Source: Sporobacter sp942492735
Lineage (GTDB): Bacteria; Bacillota; Clostridia; Oscillospirales; Oscillospiraceae
Direction of reading: 5' to 3'
DNA: 64,000 nt
Assembly: GCA_942492735.1 (NCBI GenBank)
Contig: OW818648.1
Location: 2,852,001-2,916,000, forward strand
Notes under the pieces: generated by a model
Seen by the model: the letters and a program-made list of their open reading frames with translations, nothing else
Told to the model about the DNA's origin: nothing
Databases searched by the model: none
Position numbers and translations under genes: made by a program
In this document: in pieces, positions 59,564 to 64,000 of the stretch
Layout of the letters: each line of letters begins with the position of its first letter
How positions within the stretch are numbered: the stretch's first letter is position 1

Positions 59564-61399
59564 ATGGCTTTTCCTGAAATGTTCCTGGACGAGCTTATCA
59601 GTAGAAATGATATTGCTGATGTCGTCGGCGCTTATGTACACCTGACAAAGAAAAGCGGGAACAATATGTTTGGGCTCTGCCCGTTTCACAGCGAAAAAAC
59701 GCCTTCGTTTTCAGTCAGCCTGGACAAGCAGATTTATCACTGCTTCGGCTGCGGAAAAGGCGGCGGTGTCGTCAACTTTATCATGGAGGTTGAGAATCTC
59801 CCGTATCCCGATGCCGTGCAGGTCCTTGCAAAACGGTCGGGCTTGACCGTGCCGGACGATAAGGTGTCAAAGGAAACACAGAGCAAACGGGCACGAATCT
59901 TAGAACTTAACAGCGATGCGGCGCGTTTTTTTTATTCTGTACTGTTCTCGCCACAGGGGGTCCCGGCGCAGAAGTATATAGAAAAAAGAGACATAAACAA
60001 AGCAATGGTGACGCGGTTCGGGCTTGGCGCAGCGCCCGACTCATGGAACGCGCTGTACGATGCCATGATCAAAAAAGGGTATACACAGCAGGAGCTGCTC
60101 GACGCCGGGCTGGTCAAGCAAAGTAAAAAGGAATCCCAAAGCGTCTATGATGCCTTCAGAAACAGACTGATGTTCCCGGTTATTGATGTCCGCGGCAGCG
60201 TCATCGGCTTTTCGGGCCGCATCCTCGGAGATGGAGAACCCAAATATCTCAACTCATCGGACACGCTGGTGTTTGACAAAAGCAGAAACCTCTTCGCCTT
60301 GAATCTGGCCAAGAAAACAAAATCAGGCATGCTGATACTCACAGAAGGGAATATTGACGTTGTCGCCCTTCACCAGGCCGGTTTCGACAGTGCTGTGGCA
60401 TCACTCGGTACGTCGCTGACAGAGGAGCAAGCCAGATTGATGTCTCGTTACACGCAGACCGTCATTATCGCTTACGATGCCGACGACGCGGGCGTCAAGG
60501 CATCACAGCGCGCAATAGGCTTGCTGGAGAAAACAGGTTTGGCCGTCAGGGTGCTTCGAATGCAGGGTGCCAAGGACCCGGATGAATTCATAAAAAAATT
60601 CGGACGAGACGCATTCAGCGTGCTGCTTGACCGCAGCGAAAACCGCATTGATTACAGACTCCTATCGTTGAAGAATAAACACACGTTAGATACAGATGAC
60701 GGGCGGCTTAAATATCTGAAGGAAGCCATAGAACTGTTATCGGCGCTGTATAACGCCACCGAACGTGAGATTTTCAGTGCGAAGGTCGCCGAGATCGCGG
60801 GTGTTTCAACCGATGCCGTTAAAAACGAGGTCACAAAAGCGATAAAAAAGCGTCTGTCAACAGAGAAAAAGAAAAAAGAAACCAGGGAGCTGAATGTCAA
60901 GGCCAGCTATCAGCCGATAGATAAGTCCATCAGGTATGCTAACGAGTATTCTGCGGTCGCTGAAGAAGGCGTCATTCACCTGCTTGTCCTGGACAACGCG
61001 CTTTTCGCTGTCGTCAAGAAGCTCGGCTTTAATGAAGAAGAATTTTCGTCATCATTTTTACAGAAGATCTACCATTTGATGCTCAAACGGCATGAATTGG
61101 ATCATGTAGTCTCGCCGGCGGTTATTCTAGCGGAGCTAGATAGAGCAGAGGCATCCCATTTTTCGGTTATTATACAGAGGCCGCAGGCCCTTGCCAATGG
61201 CGAAAAAGCGATGGGGGATTACATAGAAAAAATAAGGGCGGAGAAATTAACGAGAAAAAGCAATGAAACGCTCAGCAGTGATAAAGAGATATGCGATAAC
61301 ATAAACAAATTAAGAGCAGATAAATTAAAGAAAGACACCAAAGAAGATCCTTTGGCTGTTATACAGAAAAACAGAGATCAAACAGGGTGTGGAGGATAA
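59564..61399 (+). CDS. dnaG: DNA primase
   Basis: A 611-residue primase that makes RNA primers for replication. The N-terminal CHC2 zinc finger has CPFHSEKTPSF and CFGCGKGG; the TOPRIM core has LTEGNIDVVALHQAG and IIAYDADDAG; a C-terminal helicase-binding region follows from about residue 440. GAAAGGAATGG precedes the ATG. It lies 4 bp before rpoD, and together with dgt forms the classical macromolecular-synthesis block. Confidence 0.96.
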   Translation: MAFPEMFLDELISRNDIADVVGAYVHLTKKSGNNMFGLCPFHSEKTPSFSVSLDKQIYHCFGCGKGGGVVNFIMEVENLPYPDAVQVLAKRSGLTVPDDKVSKETQSKRARILELNSDAARFFYSVLFSPQGVPAQKYIEKRDINKAMVTRFGLGAAPDSWNALYDAMIKKGYTQQELLDAGLVKQSKKESQSVYDAFRNRLMFPVIDVRGSVIGFSGRILGDGEPKYLNSSDTLVFDKSRNLFALNLAKKTKSGMLILTEGNIDVVALHQAGFDSAVASLGTSLTEEQARLMSRYTQTVIIAYDADDAGVKASQRAIGLLEKTGLAVRVLRMQGAKDPDEFIKKFGRDAFSVLLDRSENRIDYRLLSLKNKHTLDTDDGRLKYLKEAIELLSALYNATEREIFSAKVAEIAGVSTDAVKNEVTKAIKKRLSTEKKKKETRELNVKASYQPIDKSIRYANEYSAVAEEGVIHLLVLDNALFAVVKKLGFNEEEFSSSFLQKIYHLMLKRHELDHVVSPAVILAELDRAEASHFSVIIQRPQALANGEKAMGDYIEKIRAEKLTRKSNETLSSDKEICDNINKLRADKLKKDTKEDPLAVIQKNRDQTGCGG

Positions 61400-61403
61400 A
61401 GAA

Positions 61404-62573
61404 ATGGATTCAAAGAAAAAAGTGCGTGAAGAAGAGGAAATCCCGGAGAAAACAAAAGAGCAGTTTAACGAAGAACGCCTGGCGGCGCTTGTTGAGGAAG
61501 GAAAGAAAAGAGGAAGACTCAGCTCGAAGGATCTTCTTGACGTGCTTGAGGAGATGAATCTGGAACAGGAGCAAATTGACCGGTTCTACGATACGTTGGA
61601 AAACTTTAATATAGATACAACCGACAGCGACGAGGCAAGCTTCCTGCCGGTCGACGATATTACACCTGAAATTGAAGAGCTTCAGGAAATTGAGAGCCTA
61701 AACGAGGACGAAATTGTCGATCCCGAGACACTCGTCGACAGCTTCAACGTGGACGATCCCGTCCGTATGTATCTCAAGGAGATCGGTAAAGTCAATCTGC
61801 TGTCAGCCGATGAGGAAATTGTGCTGGCGATGAAAATGGCCGACGGCGACAAGGAAGCAAAGAAAAGAATGGCGGAAGCCAACCTGAGGCTTGTCGTCAG
61901 CATTGCCAAGCGCTATGTCGGACGCGGCATGCTCTTTTTGGACCTGATTCAAGAGGGCAACCTCGGCTTAATTAAAGCCGTTGAAAAATTCGACTATTCC
62001 AAAGGCTATAAGTTTTCAACCTACGCAACCTGGTGGATTCGTCAGGCCATTACCCGCGCCATCGCCGACCAGGCCAGAACGATCCGTATTCCCGTCCATA
62101 TGGTTGAAACAATCAATAAGGTTATGCGCATTTCGCGCCAGCTCCTGCAGGAGCTCGGACACGACCCAACACCAGAGGAAATCGCTGAGGATATGGGCAT
62201 GCCCGTCGAAAAAGTCCGCGAAATTCTTAAAATAGCCCAAGAGCCCGTTTCTCTTGAGACGCCCATCGGCGAAGAGGAAGACAGCCACCTCGGCGACTTC
62301 ATCCCCGACGAAGACGCCTCCGAACCCGCTGAAGCCGCCTCCTTCACCTTACTGAAAGAGCAGCTCTCCGAGGTCCTCGGCACCCTGACCCCCAGAGAAG
62401 AAAAAGTCCTCCGCCTGCGTTTCGGCATCGAAGACGGCCGCACCAGAACCCTCGAAGAAGTCGGCAAAGAATTCAACGTCACCCGCGAACGCATCCGCCA
62501 AATCGAAGCCAAAGCCCTCCGCAAGCTCCGCCACCCCAGCCGCAGCAAAAAACTCAAAGACTTCTTGAATTAA
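61404..62573 (+). CDS. rpoD: RNA polymerase primary sigma factor SigA
   Basis: A 389-residue sigma-70 factor for housekeeping promoters. Region 1.2 is DDPVRMYLKEIGKVNLLS, region 2 holds LDLIQEGNLGLIKAVEKFDY and FSTYATWWIRQAITRA, region 3 HMVETINKVMRI, region 4 LTPREEKVLRLRFG and VTRERIRQIEAKALRKLRHP. The N-terminal acidic region is short, as usual for Firmicutes. ATG at 61404 has GGAGG 8 bp upstream. Coupled to dnaG by 4-bp spacing. Confidence 0.97.
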   Translation: MDSKKKVREEEEIPEKTKEQFNEERLAALVEEGKKRGRLSSKDLLDVLEEMNLEQEQIDRFYDTLENFNIDTTDSDEASFLPVDDITPEIEELQEIESLNEDEIVDPETLVDSFNVDDPVRMYLKEIGKVNLLSADEEIVLAMKMADGDKEAKKRMAEANLRLVVSIAKRYVGRGMLFLDLIQEGNLGLIKAVEKFDYSKGYKFSTYATWWIRQAITRAIADQARTIRIPVHMVETINKVMRISRQLLQELGHDPTPEEIAEDMGMPVEKVREILKIAQEPVSLETPIGEEEDSHLGDFIPDEDASEPAEAASFTLLKEQLSEVLGTLTPREEKVLRLRFGIEDGRTRTLEEVGKEFNVTRERIRQIEAKALRKLRHPSRSKKLKDFLN

Positions 62574-62593
62574 ACTTCCACCACCGTCGTCCC

Positions 62594-62618
62594 CGTAGGA
62601 GCAGACCTCGTGTCTGCC
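62594..62618. repeat. GTAGGAGCAGACCTCGTGTCTGCC repeat arm
   Basis: A diverged single arm of the GTAGGGGCGGACCTCGTGTCCGCC family seen twice at 25.6 kb. Confidence 0.65.
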
Positions 62619-62634
62619 CTCGTTCCTAACATAA

Positions 62635-62669
62635 ATGGTAGCAGATTTTGTCTGCTACCATCTTTATTT
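62635..62669 (+). terminator. Terminator after rpoD
   Basis: ATGGTAGCAGA and TCTGCTACCAT form an 11-bp stem with a 5-nt loop, followed by CTTTATTT. Confidence 0.75.
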
Positions 62670-62747
62670 ATGGAATAATCAGGAGTATTATACAATGTAA
62701 TACTGTTCGTCCATAGACTCAATGAGATATCAGCATATCGTTCGTTA

Positions 62748-62852
62748 CTTGTCATTCCCGTATTTCTTGTCATTCCAGCATTTCTTGTCATTCCCGCGCA
62801 GGCGGGAATCCATTCTCCCAGGTACGTAGATTCCCGCCTACGCGGGAATGAC
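62748..62852. repeat. CATTCCCGCG inverted pair with 18-bp tandem units
   Basis: Three 18-bp units beginning CTTGTCATTCC stand head to tail from 62748. The third runs into a 24-bp arm (62787-62810) matched in inverted form, with one mismatch, at 62829-62852. The 415-bp gap behind rpoD contains no supported gene. Confidence 0.85.
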
Positions 62853-62988
62853 AGAGCGGACCTTGTCGTTATCTTAATTGAATATGAGTATAAGATACCT
62901 AACAGTGCTAAGAACAATTGATATAGAAAGTGCGAAAATAAATAGATACGAACAGAATCCATCAGGATTTTAAGGGGGATAACGTGTA

Positions 62989-63261
62989 ATGAAAAAGCAT
63001 CTAATAGCAGGAATTATGTTGTTCATAGCCTCAATGCTTCTTTTTATTGATGCACTCAATTTTCGTTTTAGAATTGTAAATGGCGTAGGTGATGGGACCG
63101 GGCTATACCTTTTTTTCGGAACTTGGGAGATAAACGATACGATTCCATACAGCATTGCGCCAAACTATCTTTATGCTCTTTACTTGTTTGCCGGACTGTT
63201 TTTTGCATTTGCTGTGTACTTTATTTACAAAGCAATAAAGCTCAGAAAACTTGGATTTTAA
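62989..63261 (+). CDS. Small membrane protein, unknown
   Basis: A 90-residue protein not recognised. A first hydrophobic helix (about residues 5-23) and a second (about 62-80) flank an external-looking loop with GVGDGTGLYLFFGTWE. The C-terminus is basic. AAGGGGG lies before the ATG. AT-rich like the next two genes; perhaps a newly acquired group. Confidence 0.65.
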   Translation: MKKHLIAGIMLFIASMLLFIDALNFRFRIVNGVGDGTGLYLFFGTWEINDTIPYSIAPNYLYALYLFAGLFFAFAVYFIYKAIKLRKLGF

Positions 63262-63311
63262 TGCGAGACTATTGCATTGGTTTATACAAAACTTGAAGGA
63301 GCTGTCGAATA

Positions 63312-63773
63312 ATGAAATTTGGTTGCCCGCTTATTGCTGTAAATGATATTCATGTATCACGGAACTTTTATGAGAAAGTTTTACGGCAAAGTGTTAGTTT
63401 GGATTTAGGAGAAAATGTGGCATTTAATAATGACTTTGCTATTCAATCGAATTATATTGGATTGGTCGATACAGGTGATTTTAGCATTGCCTACAAAGGA
63501 AATGACCATGAACTGTATTTTGAAGAAGAGAATTTTGATGAATTTGAAAATCACCTGCAGCAATTTAACACTATTGTTTATTTACATAAGTCAAAAGAAT
63601 ATCCTTGGGGGCAGAGGGTAATTCGGTTTTACGACCCTGATTTTCATATTATTGAGGTTGGCGAAAGCATGGAAAGTGTATTCAAGAAATTTCATAAACA
63701 AGGCATGAGCATTGATGAGGTAGCAGAGAGAACCAGTCATCCCGTTGAGTTTGTAAAAAAGTATCTCTTTTAG
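63312..63773 (+). CDS. Glyoxalase/VOC superfamily protein
   Basis: A 153-residue vicinal-oxygen-chelate fold protein. PLIAVNDIHVSRNFYEKVL is the typical beta-alpha start, HELYFEEENFDEFENHL and VIRFYDPDFHIIEVGESM the second half with a metal Glu. The last 40 residues form an extra helical tail. Function is not determined. AAGGAG precedes the ATG. AT-rich. Confidence 0.8.
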   Translation: MKFGCPLIAVNDIHVSRNFYEKVLRQSVSLDLGENVAFNNDFAIQSNYIGLVDTGDFSIAYKGNDHELYFEEENFDEFENHLQQFNTIVYLHKSKEYPWGQRVIRFYDPDFHIIEVGESMESVFKKFHKQGMSIDEVAERTSHPVEFVKKYLF

Positions 63774-63878
63774 ATAATAAGCATTTTGAGTCACAAGCCA
63801 ATTCTGCTTATTTATATAATCCTATAAAGTAATCAATTCTTTTCAAAAGCTGGAATATTATAAAGGGCGTGTAAATTA

Positions 63879-64000
63879 TTGAAGGCGTTTCTAAAAATAT
63901 TAGTTGCCATATGCACTATTGTGGTAGGTTTGTTATTGGGTATTTACTTACTGGATTGGTCTGTTCCATGGAAGGTAGTGTTATATTTTCTGGCATGCTG
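63879..64000 (+). CDS. Partial membrane protein cut by the window end
   Basis: An open frame from a TTG at 63879 with AAGGGCG upstream. The 40 residues visible contain LKILVAICTIVVGLLLGIYL, a membrane helix, and a second hydrophobic start (VVLYFLAC). It continues beyond base 64000. Family not identifiable. Confidence 0.5.
   Translation, partial: MKAFLKILVAICTIVVGLLLGIYLLDWSVPWKVVLYFLAC

Noticed and set aside
62570..62962. 130-codon minus-strand frame behind rpoD
   Set aside because: Its repeated GMTRN-type residues come from the CATTCCCGCG repeat; no gene support.

Overview
This window looks like chromosomal DNA of an endospore-forming, low-to-mid GC Firmicute of class Clostridia, most like an Oscillospiraceae-type genome (inference). 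The grounds are spoIIID and spoIIR, an addAB recombination pair, the dgt-dnaG-rpoD block, GGAGG-type ribosome binding sites with frequent TTG and GTG starts, a PPi-type phosphofructokinase, and a split purine pathway end in which a formyltransferase-only PurH sits beside a PurO-type IMP cyclohydrolase. No phage, plasmid, transposase or CRISPR genes are seen.

Layout. 1-1.8 kb: an AAA/DUF4143 ATPase and two serine tRNAs. 1.8-8.3 kb (minus strand): a purine operon transcribed purE-purC-purM-purN-purO-purH-purD. Four perfect inverted repeats, three of them inside an outer closing stem, plus a shorter fifth hairpin, lie between purC and purM. 8.3-13.4 kb (plus): pyrK-pyrD, a histidine phosphatase-GNAT fusion and a YgiQ-type radical SAM protein, fired divergently from the purine operon. 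13.5-16.3 kb (minus): two uroporphyrinogen-decarboxylase-family proteins and SpoIIID. 16.5-20.7 kb: two AT-rich accessory genes, an FAD/Rieske oxidoreductase, a major facilitator and a DUF378 protein. 20.8-28.2 kb (plus): an Lrp regulator with an aminotransferase, a phosphoglycerate-mutase-like enzyme with ispE, spoIIR, an ABC-F ATPase and a flavoprotein. 28.3-40.1 kb: a deacetylase lipoprotein, addB-addA, rpmE, a flavin reductase, a repeat cluster, hflX and yigZ.

40.2-46.1 kb holds an uncharacterised membrane/acyl group: a condensation-like acyltransferase overlapping a zinc-ribbon membrane protein, tRNA-Pro, a drug exporter, an esterase and a short-chain dehydrogenase. 46.1-48.5 kb holds divergent PPi-phosphofructokinase and aldolase. 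48.7-56.4 kb holds a degenerate GIY-YIG/DUF6530 pair with an operator-like array, nadB-nadC, an ABC-F ATPase, upp and tsaE-tsaB. 56.5-62.6 kb holds a SEDS protein, a GNAT, dgt, dnaG and rpoD. The last 1.4 kb is AT-rich with small membrane and glyoxalase-fold genes, the last of which is cut by the window edge.

Intergenic DNA is unusually rich in dispersed palindromic repeats. At least four families are seen: GTAGGGGCG pairs, a 173-bp element with 13-bp terminal inverted repeats present twice, a GGCAAGAGCAGAGCCC family, and a CATTCCCGCG family behind rpoD. The best candidates for something undescribed are the branched hairpin element inside the purine operon and the acyltransferase/DUF6320 cluster. 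All functions are inferred from reading the sequence; no database search was run.
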